Of a DNA stretch of 64,000 nucleotides, positions 45,594 to 54,536 are shown piece by piece. The DNA lies in assembly GCA_965601955.1 (NCBI GenBank), contig OZ271855.1, forward strand, positions 1,364,001 through 1,428,000, given 5' to 3'. The stretch is from RHLJ01 sp965601955. Its GTDB lineage: Bacteria > Bacteroidota > Rhodothermia > Balneolales > Balneolaceae. The notes beneath the pieces were generated by a model. It saw only the letters and a program-made list of their open reading frames with translations. It did no database searches and was not told where the DNA came from. Position 1 is the stretch's first letter, and each line of letters opens with the position of its first letter. Position numbers and translations under genes: made by a program.

Positions 45594-46439
45594 ATGTCCT
45601 GGTTTAAAAGAAAAGACGACAATATTCAAACCTCAGAGAAGAAAGAAATGCCGGAAGGTGTTTGGGTGAAAGTGCCTACGACAGGGGAAACCATTCACCG
45701 GAGGGAATTAGAAGACAATTTATTTGTGGATCCGCTTAGCGGTCATCACTTTAGAATCGGAAGTAAAGAGTATTTTGATATCATTTTTGATGGTGGAAAG
45801 TTCAAAGAAATTGGTAACGATGTACTTCCAACAGACCCGCTAACCTTTACCGATCGCAAGAAATACGCCGATCGCTTAGAAGATTCTCAAAAGAAAACAG
45901 GGCTAAGTGATGCAGCACGAGTTGCTGTAGGCAAGATGAATGGGGTTGAACTGGTAGTAGGGTGTATGGATTTTGGATTTATTGGTGGAAGTATGGGTTC
46001 CGTAGTGGGAGAGCGCCTTGGGATTGCCATTGATCATGCCCGTGAGAAGAAAATCCCTCTTATTATAATCTCTCAAACGGGTGGCGCCCGAATGATGGAA
46101 AGCGTACTCAGTTTAATGCAAATGGCTAAGACGTCTGCTAAACTTGCTCAATTGGATGAAGAAGGGATTCCTTTCATATCATATTTAACCAACCCAACTA
46201 CAGGTGGGGTAACGGCAAGTTATGCAATGCTAGGAGACTTCAACATTGCTGAGCCAGGTGCACTTATCGCTTTTGCAGGGCCAAGAGTTGTACGCCAGAC
46301 TATTGGGCGTGACCTTCCTGAAGGGTTCCAGACTGCAGAATACCTGCTCGAGCACGGATTCCTGGATTTTATTGTTCCCAGAACGCAAATGAAATCAAAG
46401 TTAACGAAGCTGCTTAAGCTGGTTCTGAATAAGAAGTAA
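45594..46439 (+). CDS. accD: Acetyl-CoA carboxylase carboxyltransferase beta subunit
   Basis: 281 residues from the ATG at 45594 (MSWFKRKDDN); an ATG 9 bases earlier is also possible. The carboxyltransferase domain is clear: GFIGGSMGSVVGERLGIAIDHA, IISQTGGARMMES and LTNPTTGGVTASYAMLGD. The N-terminal zinc ribbon, normally CxxC-x15-CxxC, has no cysteines: Val27, Thr30, Asp46 and Ser49 stand where they should be. Makes malonyl-CoA with AccA. The next gene obg follows after a long inverted repeat. Confidence 0.95.
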   Translation: MSWFKRKDDNIQTSEKKEMPEGVWVKVPTTGETIHRRELEDNLFVDPLSGHHFRIGSKEYFDIIFDGGKFKEIGNDVLPTDPLTFTDRKKYADRLEDSQKKTGLSDAARVAVGKMNGVELVVGCMDFGFIGGSMGSVVGERLGIAIDHAREKKIPLIIISQTGGARMMESVLSLMQMAKTSAKLAQLDEEGIPFISYLTNPTTGGVTASYAMLGDFNIAEPGALIAFAGPRVVRQTIGRDLPEGFQTAEYLLEHGFLDFIVPRTQMKSKLTKLLKLVLNKK

Positions 46440-46468
46440 CTCTTCAACCCCACTGAAGTTTAAAGCTG

Positions 46469-46514
46469 TTATTAGTTATTGGTTACTAGTATCCCATTAA
46501 CCAATAACTAATAA
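46469..46514. repeat. Perfect 17-bp inverted repeat between accD and obg
   Basis: TTATTAGTTATTGGTTA (46469-46485) and its exact complement (46498-46514) with a 12-base loop. Made of TTATTGGTTA-type units. May end accD transcription. Confidence 0.75.
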
Positions 46515-46530
46515 AACAATATCCAAAACG

Positions 46531-47532
46531 ATGAGATTCGCAGACTACGCCAAGATTTATGTTACTGCCGGACGAGGCGGAGATGGGTCTGCCCATTTTA
46601 GAAGAGAGAAGTTTGTCCCAAAAGGAGGGCCCGATGGAGGTGATGGAGGTAGAGGTGGAAACATTGTTCTGAAAGGAAACGCCCAGCTTAATACCATCCT
46701 GGATTTGAGGTATAAAAAATATATCAAGGCAAAAGCTGGAGTGAATGGAGCTAAAAGCCGGAAGACCGGCGCAGATGGGGAAGACATAATTCTGGAAGTT
46801 CCTCTGGGTACCGTAGCTTTTGACTCTGATTCCCGGGAACGATTAGGAGAAATTACGGAAGACGAGCAAAGGTTGGTTATTGCAGAAGGAGGAAAAGGAG
46901 GCTTGGGTAATTGGCACTTTCGAAGTGCGACTAACCAGACCCCTCAATTTGCTCAGGAAGGAAAGCCCGGTGAAGAACGAGTAGTGGAACTAGAACTTAA
47001 GCTAATTGCCGATGTGGGCTTGGTAGGCTTCCCCAATGCAGGAAAAAGTACGTTACTTTCAGCGCTATCAGAAGCAAAACCCAAAATCGCAGATTATCCT
47101 TTTACTACGCTTGAGCCAAATTTAGGAGTAGTTACTTTCTCCGATTACAGAAGTTTTGTTATGGCAGATATTCCAGGAATTATTGAAGAGGCACACCAGG
47201 GGAAAGGACTGGGGATTCAATTTCTCCGTCATATCGAGCGAAATAATGTATTACTCTTTATGGTAAGTGCTGACACGGATATCGAATATGAATACGAAGC
47301 ACTTCGAAACGAGCTAAAATCTTATCGACCGGATTTACTTGACAAACCCTCTGTGCTGGCTATCACAAAGATGGATTTAAAACAGGGATTTAAGTTAGAA
47401 GAAGAGTTGCAAATTGATGAGAAAATTCCCGTAATTTATATTTCGTCTGCAACTGGTCATGGTATGGATGAACTAAGGGAAACCCTTTGGGGACTCATAC
47501 AACATGCAAAAGAACTTAACTCAGAATCTTAG
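46531..47532 (+). CDS. obg: GTPase Obg
   Basis: 333 residues. The glycine-rich Obg fold (FRREKFVPKGGPDGGDGGRGG) is followed by the G-domain with G1 GFPNAGKST, G3 DIPGII and G4 ITKMD. A ribosome-linked essential GTPase. Its 3' end overlaps the dprA start by 29 nt. Confidence 0.97.
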   Translation: MRFADYAKIYVTAGRGGDGSAHFRREKFVPKGGPDGGDGGRGGNIVLKGNAQLNTILDLRYKKYIKAKAGVNGAKSRKTGADGEDIILEVPLGTVAFDSDSRERLGEITEDEQRLVIAEGGKGGLGNWHFRSATNQTPQFAQEGKPGEERVVELELKLIADVGLVGFPNAGKSTLLSALSEAKPKIADYPFTTLEPNLGVVTFSDYRSFVMADIPGIIEEAHQGKGLGIQFLRHIERNNVLLFMVSADTDIEYEYEALRNELKSYRPDLLDKPSVLAITKMDLKQGFKLEEELQIDEKIPVIYISSATGHGMDELRETLWGLIQHAKELNSES

Positions 47533-48631
47533 AACATTACTTGCTCTAAGTCTTATTAGCGGACTAGGTCCGAGGCGGGTGAAACAACTCGTTCAAACCG
47601 TAAAAGATCCAGGTTCCATCTTTTCATTAACCAAGCAAGAACTTTGCCAGGTGGAGGGAATTGGAGAAGCTTCAGCTTTATCTATCCTTACTTTCAATAG
47701 ATGGGATGAAGTGGATTGTATCATCCGGAATACAGAAAGAATACGCTCTAGGATTATCACCTTAATCGATCCGGAATACCCAGAGTTGCTTAAGCAGATT
47801 TATGATCCGCCTGTTTTATTCTGGATAAAAGGGGAAGTCAATGCTCTTTCAAAACCGGGTATAGGAGTAATTGGAACCCGCAACACTACTTCATACGGAA
47901 GAAAAATGGCTAATAAGCTTTCAAAAGAATTGGGCAAAGAAGGGCTTTGTATTTATAGCGGTTTAGCAGAGGGGATAGATAGTATAGCACATGAAGCTGC
48001 TCTTGAAGTTCATGCTCCCACGGTTGCTGTTCTTGGTTCAGGTATAGATAACTTATATCCTCGGAACAATGCAGATTTAGCAAACCAAATCATTAAAAAT
48101 GATGGAGCTGTTATCACAGAGTTTCCTCCGGGAACAAAGCCGGATGCAGGTAATTTTCCAATCCGAAACAGGGTTGTAAGCGGGCTGAGTTTAGGTGTTT
48201 TGGTTGTTGAGTCCGGCATTCAGGGAGGTAGTATGATAACCGCCGATTTGGCGCTTGATCAAAACAGAGAAGTATTTACTATTCCACATACGTTAGACAA
48301 TGCTTCAGGAACAGGTTGTAACTACCTGATTAAAACCGGGGCAGCGAAACTGGTCCAGTCGTTAGATGATATTCTTGATGAGCTTCCTCATACCCAGAAT
48401 AAAAAAAGTGAAGTGAAGCCGGTTGCTAAACCAGCACCAGCCTGGAGAAAGGAGGATTTGAATGAGCTGGATAAGAAAATCTGTGAAACCCTGGAAACAG
48501 GGTCCCTTCAAATCGATATCCTGGCGGATACCTTATCCGAAAATGTAAGTCAGTTATTGGTGAACCTTCTCCAGCTAGAAATGAAGGGTATAGTTGTTCA
48601 AAAGGCAGGTAAAGTTTTTGAATTGAAATAG
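47504..48631 (+). CDS. dprA: DNA-processing protein DprA
   Basis: 375 residues. An N-terminal helical (SAM-like) domain (GLGPRRVKQLVQ) is followed by the Rossmann domain (GVIGTRNTTSYGRKMANKLS, IYSGLAEGIDSIAHEAAL, EFPPGTKPDAGNFPIRNRVVSGLS, VFTIPHTLDNASGTGCNYLI) and a winged-helix-like C-terminal region. It loads RecA on incoming single-stranded DNA in transformation. No other competence genes are nearby. Confidence 0.95.
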   Translation: MQKNLTQNLRTLLALSLISGLGPRRVKQLVQTVKDPGSIFSLTKQELCQVEGIGEASALSILTFNRWDEVDCIIRNTERIRSRIITLIDPEYPELLKQIYDPPVLFWIKGEVNALSKPGIGVIGTRNTTSYGRKMANKLSKELGKEGLCIYSGLAEGIDSIAHEAALEVHAPTVAVLGSGIDNLYPRNNADLANQIIKNDGAVITEFPPGTKPDAGNFPIRNRVVSGLSLGVLVVESGIQGGSMITADLALDQNREVFTIPHTLDNASGTGCNYLIKTGAAKLVQSLDDILDELPHTQNKKSEVKPVAKPAPAWRKEDLNELDKKICETLETGSLQIDILADTLSENVSQLLVNLLQLEMKGIVVQKAGKVFELK

Positions 48632-48800
48632 ATAATTATAGTTTGTTATTTGTACTGTGCTTTTAAACAAATTTGCTAAAAAGAGAGAGTTTTTTCCTCG
48701 CTGTTGAGTTGTTGTTTTAACTTCTTTTGGAGAAACATTCTTTGTATACGATGTGCAAGCACTATTCAAAGCTAATTCAATGAACAAACATCAGTCAAAA

Positions 48801-51614
48801 ATGAAATCTTTTAAACTATCATTAACCGCACTTTTACTGCTATTCGCCACTATTCCAACTGCGCTAGCGCAAGAGCTTCCTGTTACTCCAAATGTGAAGA
48901 TCGGAGAACTGGATAATGGTTTCACCTATTATTTACACGCTAACTCCAAACCAGAAGATAGAATCGAGTTTCGACTTGCAGTTAATGCCGGTTCTATTCT
49001 CGAAGATGAAGACCAGCTGGGTCTGGCTCATTTTACTGAACACATGTTGTTTAATGGCACAGAGAATTTTGAGAAAAATGAGATTATTGATTTCCTGCAG
49101 AATATGGGGTTGGAGTTTGGTGGAGATCTCAATGCCTATACAAGCTTCGATGAAACCGTATACATCTTGCCAATCCCTACTGATAAAGAAGAAAATCTTG
49201 ACAAGGCACTGCGCGTATTAAGCGACTGGTCAAATAAAGCAACAATGGATCATGAGGAGATTGACAAAGAGCGTGGTGTGGTACTGGAAGAATGGAGAAT
49301 ACGAAGAGGTGCTGCTGATCGTATGCGAAATATTACATGGCCAATAGTATTTCAGGGATCAAGATATGCTGAACGTTTGCCCATCGGAACAGAGAATAGC
49401 ATTAACAATTTCACCTATGATGCTCTTAAACGTTTTTATAAAGACTGGTATCGACCAGATTTGATGGCATTAGTTGCAGTTGGCGACTTTGATGTTGATG
49501 AAATGGAAAGCAAGATCAAGGAGTATTTTAGCGATTGGGAAATGCCGGATAATCCAAGAGAGCGTGTGTATACCGAATGGTCGGACTTTACTGGCGCTCG
49601 GGTAGCTGTAGCGACTGACGAAGAAGCTACAGGTAATACCATCTCATTGAATTTTGTAACACCCGGAATCCAACAACCTGAAAATACTCAGGAGTTTTTA
49701 AGAGAATTTTTTGTCAGAAACCTGTTCTCAAGCATGATTAACCAGAGACTGAGTGAAAGGCTTCAAGAAGCTAACCCACCTTATCTTTTCAGTTTCAGTG
49801 GGTATGGAGAATCCCTTCCAAGGTTTAAAAATGAATACACCATTTATGTAAGTGTGAAGGAGGGGATGTTCGAAGAAGGCTTTAAAGCCGCTTTAGAAGA
49901 GAATGAACGAGTAAGACGTTACGGTTTTACTGAAGCAGAGATTGAAAGAGCTAAAACTGACCTTCTTAATGCTTATGAGCGTAATGCAAGAGAAGCGGAC
50001 AAACGCGAATCCCGGTTTATCGTGAATTCCTATGTCAGTCACTACCTGAGAGGTTCTACAATAATGAGTCCACAGCAATTATTTGATCTCTCCAGCCAAA
50101 TGATCCCTGCGATTAATGTTGAGGAGGTCAATGAATTGATAAAAGATTGGATGAATGATGAGTATGGTAAATACATCACAATCAATGGAAAGGAGGCTAA
50201 TAGAGCCGATATTCCTTCTGAAGAAACGCTCATTACTATGTTGGAAGAAATTAAAACAGATGAGAGTATCGAACCTTATTTAGAAGAAGAAATAGCTGAG
50301 TCACTTCTCTCTGAAATACCTGAGAAAGGCACCATTGCTTCAGAAGAATATTTTGAGAATACTGGAATTACACACTTAACTCTGTCGAATGGAGCTAATG
50401 TGTATGTAAAATCCACAGATTTCAAAAACGATGAAATTCAAATGTCCGCATTTAGCGAAGGAGGACATTCTTTATATGGGGATGAGGATTTCTTTAATTC
50501 AGCGTATTCAGCTCAAATTGTAGGTTTGAGTGGTTTGGGAGAAATGTCTGCTGTAGATATGGGGAAGTTCATGGCAGGAAAAACAGCTAGCCTGAATTCT
50601 TATGTCGGATCATACGAGGAAGGAATGACAGGCTTTTCAAGTGTAAAAGATGTAGAGACCTTCTTCCAATTAGTTCATAAAACTTTTACTAACCAACGAA
50701 AGGACCCCGATGCATTCGAGGGTTGGAGAGCAATAGTGAAGTCACAGCTATCCAATTTTCTCAACAGCCCTGATATTATGTATCAAATTGAGCTTCAAAA
50801 AATACTATCCAATGATCATCCAAGGGGAGGAGGTTTCCCCAGCGAGGAAGATATAGACAATCTTGACCTTGATCGTTCTTTGGAGATATTTAAAGAACGC
50901 TTTGCCGATGCCAGCGACTTCACCTTTGTGTTTGTTGGAAATATTGATCTCGACACCTTTAAGCCCTTGTTGGAGAATTACATTGCAAGTTTGCCAGCAC
51001 TTAATCGAGGTGAAAAATCAATAGATCTTATGATTCGCCCTCCAAAAGGTCAGATTGATAAGAATCTATATTTCGGGGTTGATGAAAAAAGTCAGGTGAA
51101 CATCACACTTTCCGGTGATTATGATTACTCCCTACAAAACAATTCTATATTTACCACATCGGCCAGTATTCTGACTAATAAGATGATAGAAACACTCCGG
51201 GAAGATATGGGAGGGGTTTATGGAGTCGGTGCTAATGCAACATTGACTAAAGAGCCCTGGGAAAATTTTAGATTCACCATTGGTTTTCCGTGCAAGCCAG
51301 AAAATGTAGATGCTCTTGTAGAAGCAGCTATGATGGAACTTGAAAAATTGAAGAATGGAGATTTTACAGATGAAGACCTCCAACAAGTAACTACAGCCCG
51401 TATTAATAACTTTGATGAGCAAGTTAAACAGAACAATTTTTGGCTATCCTCAATCACTAGTTATGTGAAATATGGCTGGGATTTTGATGACATTCTGAAG
51501 CGGAATGAACGCACAGAAGCTGTCACAAAAGAGGCCATTATGGACCTTACAAAAAAATATCTCACAACAGAAAATATGATCAAGGTTGTGAAGTTGCCTG
51601 AAAATCAAGACTAA
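48801..51614 (+). CDS. M16 family zinc metallopeptidase
   Basis: 937 residues from the ATG at 48801 (an in-frame ATG at 48780 would add seven). The signal peptide ends at ALAQE. The inverted zinc motif HxxEH is HFTEHMLF (His77, Glu80, His81), with downstream EEIDKERGVVLEEW carrying the third ligand. The second, non-catalytic M16 half is also present. Likely a periplasmic peptidase of pitrilysin type acting on small peptides. It has its own promoter region (48632-48800). Confidence 0.93.
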   Translation: MKSFKLSLTALLLLFATIPTALAQELPVTPNVKIGELDNGFTYYLHANSKPEDRIEFRLAVNAGSILEDEDQLGLAHFTEHMLFNGTENFEKNEIIDFLQNMGLEFGGDLNAYTSFDETVYILPIPTDKEENLDKALRVLSDWSNKATMDHEEIDKERGVVLEEWRIRRGAADRMRNITWPIVFQGSRYAERLPIGTENSINNFTYDALKRFYKDWYRPDLMALVAVGDFDVDEMESKIKEYFSDWEMPDNPRERVYTEWSDFTGARVAVATDEEATGNTISLNFVTPGIQQPENTQEFLREFFVRNLFSSMINQRLSERLQEANPPYLFSFSGYGESLPRFKNEYTIYVSVKEGMFEEGFKAALEENERVRRYGFTEAEIERAKTDLLNAYERNAREADKRESRFIVNSYVSHYLRGSTIMSPQQLFDLSSQMIPAINVEEVNELIKDWMNDEYGKYITINGKEANRADIPSEETLITMLEEIKTDESIEPYLEEEIAESLLSEIPEKGTIASEEYFENTGITHLTLSNGANVYVKSTDFKNDEIQMSAFSEGGHSLYGDEDFFNSAYSAQIVGLSGLGEMSAVDMGKFMAGKTASLNSYVGSYEEGMTGFSSVKDVETFFQLVHKTFTNQRKDPDAFEGWRAIVKSQLSNFLNSPDIMYQIELQKILSNDHPRGGGFPSEEDIDNLDLDRSLEIFKERFADASDFTFVFVGNIDLDTFKPLLENYIASLPALNRGEKSIDLMIRPPKGQIDKNLYFGVDEKSQVNITLSGDYDYSLQNNSIFTTSASILTNKMIETLREDMGGVYGVGANATLTKEPWENFRFTIGFPCKPENVDALVEAAMMELEKLKNGDFTDEDLQQVTTARINNFDEQVKQNNFWLSSITSYVKYGWDFDDILKRNERTEAVTKEAIMDLTKKYLTTENMIKVVKLPENQD

Positions 51615-51667
51615 AGTAACTGAGCAGGAAAATTGATTAGTATGAGATTGAGATGAGAGTTGTATTA

Positions 51668-51688
51668 TCAATGTTCAATGTTCAATCC
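51668..51688. repeat. Short tandem TTCAATG units
   Basis: Two and a half direct copies of TTCAATG-like units between the M16 gene and the riboswitch. A small low-complexity stretch seen often in related genomes. Confidence 0.4.
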
Positions 51689-51738
51689 TTCTCTTATTTC
51701 CTAATTGACATCCCGGGCAAATTCCTATATCATTGCCG

Positions 51739-51911
51739 TGCAATAGGTTTTTTCTTTACAGAAAAAATAATAGGGAATCCGGTGTAAATCCGGAGCTATC
51801 CCCGTAGCTGTAAACTCAGAAAGTCATCAACCTAACATTGCCACTGTCCTGAATTATAGGGATGGGAAGGCTGTTGATGAAGAGTAAGCCAGAAGACCTG
51901 CCTATTTGCAT
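51739..51911 (+). promoter_or_regulatory. Cobalamin riboswitch upstream of btuB
   Basis: The expected parts are all visible in order: outer stem GCAATAGG pairing with CCTATTTGC; GGGAATCCGGTGTAAATCCGG; the core CCCCGTAGCTGTAA; GCCACTG (51840-51846); a peripheral stem TCATCAA/TTGATGA; and the end AGTAAGCCAGAAGACCTGCC. It should bind adenosylcobalamin and lower expression of the downstream B12 operon when the vitamin is plentiful. Confidence 0.95.
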
Positions 51912-52036
51912 TTCAGAATTCAGGCTTTCGGAGGAAGGGCCGGGAATGGTTCGATTGCTGGCTCTAGGAACCGGCAGCCCCATCGTTTCCACACTTTTTT
52001 ATCGAAAGCTCATCGGTTAACACATAATTTAAAACC
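51912..52036 (+). promoter_or_regulatory. Leader and expression platform of the riboswitch
   Basis: The stretch between the aptamer and the btuB start can fold a hairpin around GCTG ... CAGC (near 51956-51980), bounded by ATGG and CCAT. There is no T-run after it, so control may be by translation rather than termination, but I cannot decide this. Confidence 0.4.
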
Positions 52037-53941
52037 ATGAGCAAAATCATACCATTACTTCTAATCGGGGTTTTTTTGAGCGCCCCTCTAAAAGCTCAAG
52101 AGCAAGTAGCAGACACACTAGATTTGAACAGAATAGTTGTTACGGCTTCCAAAATCCCTCAATTAACCAGGGAAACAACTAAATCAGTTACTGTAATAAC
52201 CAGAGCCGAAATCGAACGCTTTCAAGGCGCTGATTTAGCCCAACTCTTGCATCAACAGAGCGGAATTGTTGTAAACGGTGCAGGAAGTAACCCTACAGCT
52301 ACAAAAGGAGTGTACCTGCAGGGAGCTACCGGCCAATACACTCTAATACTTATTGATGGAGTTCCTGTTAATGATCCTTCAGGGAGTGGGGGAGCATATG
52401 ATCCACGACTTTTTCCACTTGGGAATATCGAACAGATTGAAATTGTAAAAGGGAGTCAATCTACTCTTTACGGTACCGATGCTATTGCCGGTGTCATCAA
52501 CATTATTACTAAAAAAGAAAGCCTGGAAACGGTAAACCTTAGTGCGGGTCTTTCTTATGGAGCCTACAATAGCTTTAATGGCGACGTTGCTTTACGTGGC
52601 AGTCTTGATGAAATGTTTGGGTATTCAGTAAGCTATACCCGTGCTTCTTCTGATGGTACTTCTGAAGCAGAAGAACCTGAGGGTGCAACAGGATTTGATG
52701 ACGATGGGTTTTCACAGGATGCTTTATCTGCCAGACTAATAGTTAACCCGCTAGAAGGCCTTTCTATCCAGCCTTTTCTAAACTACAGTTTTTATGACGG
52801 TGAATATGATGCTGCAGCTTTTACTGATGCCGCAGATAATACTTTTGAATTGAAGAGTTTTGTGCCTGGGGTACAATTCGGATATTCAGTAGATAGAATT
52901 CGTGTGAATGGTTCTTATCAATACACAAGAACACAACGTGAGTTTATAAGTGGCTTTGGCCCTTTTAATGCTGAAGGCCGTTTCCATGATGTAGATGTTT
53001 ATACATCAGGTAATATCACCGATCAGTTCAGTGTTCTGGGTGGTTTCAACTACCAGAATAACCAGTTACCAGCCAGTACCAATGGTACCGAAGAATCTGC
53101 TGATATTATCAGCCCTTACCTTACCTTTTATGCAAATAACATAAGTGGCTTTAGCGCAGAAATAGGTTACCGCTTAAATAGCCATACTGAATATGGAAAT
53201 AATTCCACGTTCAGTTTTTCGCCTTCTTTTCAGGCTACCGACGAAATAAAACTACTGGCTTCTGTAAGTTCCGGATTCAAAGCACCTACTCTAACGGAGT
53301 TATTCAGTCCAGGTAATTTTGGCGGAAATGCGGATTTGGACCCTCAAAAGAGTTTTTCTTTAGAAGGGGGGATAGAAACCCGGGCTTTGGATAATACGGT
53401 ACTTGTAAAAGTGCAGGGCTTCCGCCGAAGTATAGAGGATGTTATTGTGTTTCGGTTTGCTCCTGATTTCTTATCCGGGAGCTATTTCAATCTGAATGAG
53501 CAAAATTTCTGGGGTATCGAAATAGATGCCGAAGCAATTGTATCAGATGGAATTTCTTTGTCAGCCGGATATCAGTACCTGAAGGGTGAAACCATCAATG
53601 ATGATGGAAACGGAAACACTTCAAAAACGAACTCTCTTATTCGTAGACCTGAGCATAGATTTAATGTACAGGCTTCCATTCAACCTATTGATGATCTCAC
53701 GATCAATGCCTTGGTTGACGTGGTAGGAGAACGGCCTGATACCGATTTCTCAACTAGTAACGAAGTAACTCTTGATGCCTATGTGTTGGCAAATCTACAG
53801 GTATCCTATGTAATACTTCCCAATCAGTTAACGGTAGTCGGTGATGTAAATAACATTTTGGATACTGACTACAATGAAACCTATGGTTTTGCAACCTGGG
53901 GTAGAAATGCAAAAATTGGCCTTCGATTCAATCTAAACTAA
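52037..53941 (+). CDS. btuB: TonB-dependent cobalamin receptor BtuB
   Basis: 634 residues. A signal peptide (MSKIIPLLLIGVFLSAPLKAQ) is followed directly by the TonB-box/plug region (LNRIVVTASKIPQLTRETTKSVTVI, LQGATGQYTLILIDGVPVNDP, TLYGTDAIAGVINIITKK) and a 22-strand-type barrel ending in FNLN. There is no carboxypeptidase-regulatory-like domain, unlike the other receptors in the window. The riboswitch directly upstream and the cob genes downstream make the cobalamin assignment strong. Confidence 0.95.
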   Translation: MSKIIPLLLIGVFLSAPLKAQEQVADTLDLNRIVVTASKIPQLTRETTKSVTVITRAEIERFQGADLAQLLHQQSGIVVNGAGSNPTATKGVYLQGATGQYTLILIDGVPVNDPSGSGGAYDPRLFPLGNIEQIEIVKGSQSTLYGTDAIAGVINIITKKESLETVNLSAGLSYGAYNSFNGDVALRGSLDEMFGYSVSYTRASSDGTSEAEEPEGATGFDDDGFSQDALSARLIVNPLEGLSIQPFLNYSFYDGEYDAAAFTDAADNTFELKSFVPGVQFGYSVDRIRVNGSYQYTRTQREFISGFGPFNAEGRFHDVDVYTSGNITDQFSVLGGFNYQNNQLPASTNGTEESADIISPYLTFYANNISGFSAEIGYRLNSHTEYGNNSTFSFSPSFQATDEIKLLASVSSGFKAPTLTELFSPGNFGGNADLDPQKSFSLEGGIETRALDNTVLVKVQGFRRSIEDVIVFRFAPDFLSGSYFNLNEQNFWGIEIDAEAIVSDGISLSAGYQYLKGETINDDGNGNTSKTNSLIRRPEHRFNVQASIQPIDDLTINALVDVVGERPDTDFSTSNEVTLDAYVLANLQVSYVILPNQLTVVGDVNNILDTDYNETYGFATWGRNAKIGLRFNLN

Positions 53942-53947
53942 GCACTC

Positions 53948-54535
53948 ATGAAGCACTTTAAACTCGATTTCAAAGACGCAGCTATCTTATTGTTCATAAT
54001 AGCGACAGCAATTTGGAGAGTGTCGATTTCCACTATTCCACACATTTCGCCGATGAGCAACTTTAGCCCCTTGGGTGCGATGGCACTTTTCGGCGGGGCA
54101 TACTTTGTTCGGTGGAAAGGAATGGCATTTCCAGTTCTTGCACTTTGGTTGAGTGATATTGTTCTAAACAAATTGGTGTTTTATGGTGAATGGGTGTTGT
54201 TTTACGATGGTTTTGCCTGGGTATATGGAGCTTTTGCTCTCATGGCCCTGGTAGGAAGGTGGATGAAAACCAACGAAAGTATAGCCCGGTTTTTGGGTTC
54301 ATCAATAATCATTGTTTTCATCCACTGGATTGTAACGGATATCGGGGTTTGGCTGGGTAGTACGATCTACCCTCAAACCCTGACCGGATTTTGGGCATGT
54401 TTAGTAGCGGCTATTCCTTTTGAGATCAATCTCCTGGCCGGAACATTGTTCTATGGAGGCATCATGTTTGGTGCATTCGAATGGCTAAAGCGAAAAGTGC
54501 CCGCTCTTCAACCCGTTCAACAAACTATTTCTTGA
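53948..54535 (+). CDS. DUF6580-like membrane protein, candidate vitamin-transport component
   Basis: 195 residues with five or six membrane helices. The segment SNFSPLGAMALFGGAYFVRWKGMAFPVLALWLSD resembles the conserved region of ECF-transporter S components. It is the second gene of the B12 operon, between btuB and a BtuF-like gene, each gap only a few bases. With no btuCD here, a role in moving cobalamin or cobinamide across the inner membrane is a reasonable guess. Confidence 0.7.
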   Translation: MKHFKLDFKDAAILLFIIATAIWRVSISTIPHISPMSNFSPLGAMALFGGAYFVRWKGMAFPVLALWLSDIVLNKLVFYGEWVLFYDGFAWVYGAFALMALVGRWMKTNESIARFLGSSIIIVFIHWIVTDIGVWLGSTIYPQTLTGFWACLVAAIPFEINLLAGTLFYGGIMFGAFEWLKRKVPALQPVQQTIS

Positions 54536-54536
54536 T

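Noticed and set aside
48916..49221. Overlapping plus-strand frame of 101 codons
   Set aside because: It lies wholly inside the M16 peptidase in another frame and has no signal or family features.
51945..51980. GGTTCGATT stretch resembling a tRNA T-loop
   Set aside because: No acceptor or anticodon stem can be formed around it; it belongs to the riboswitch leader.
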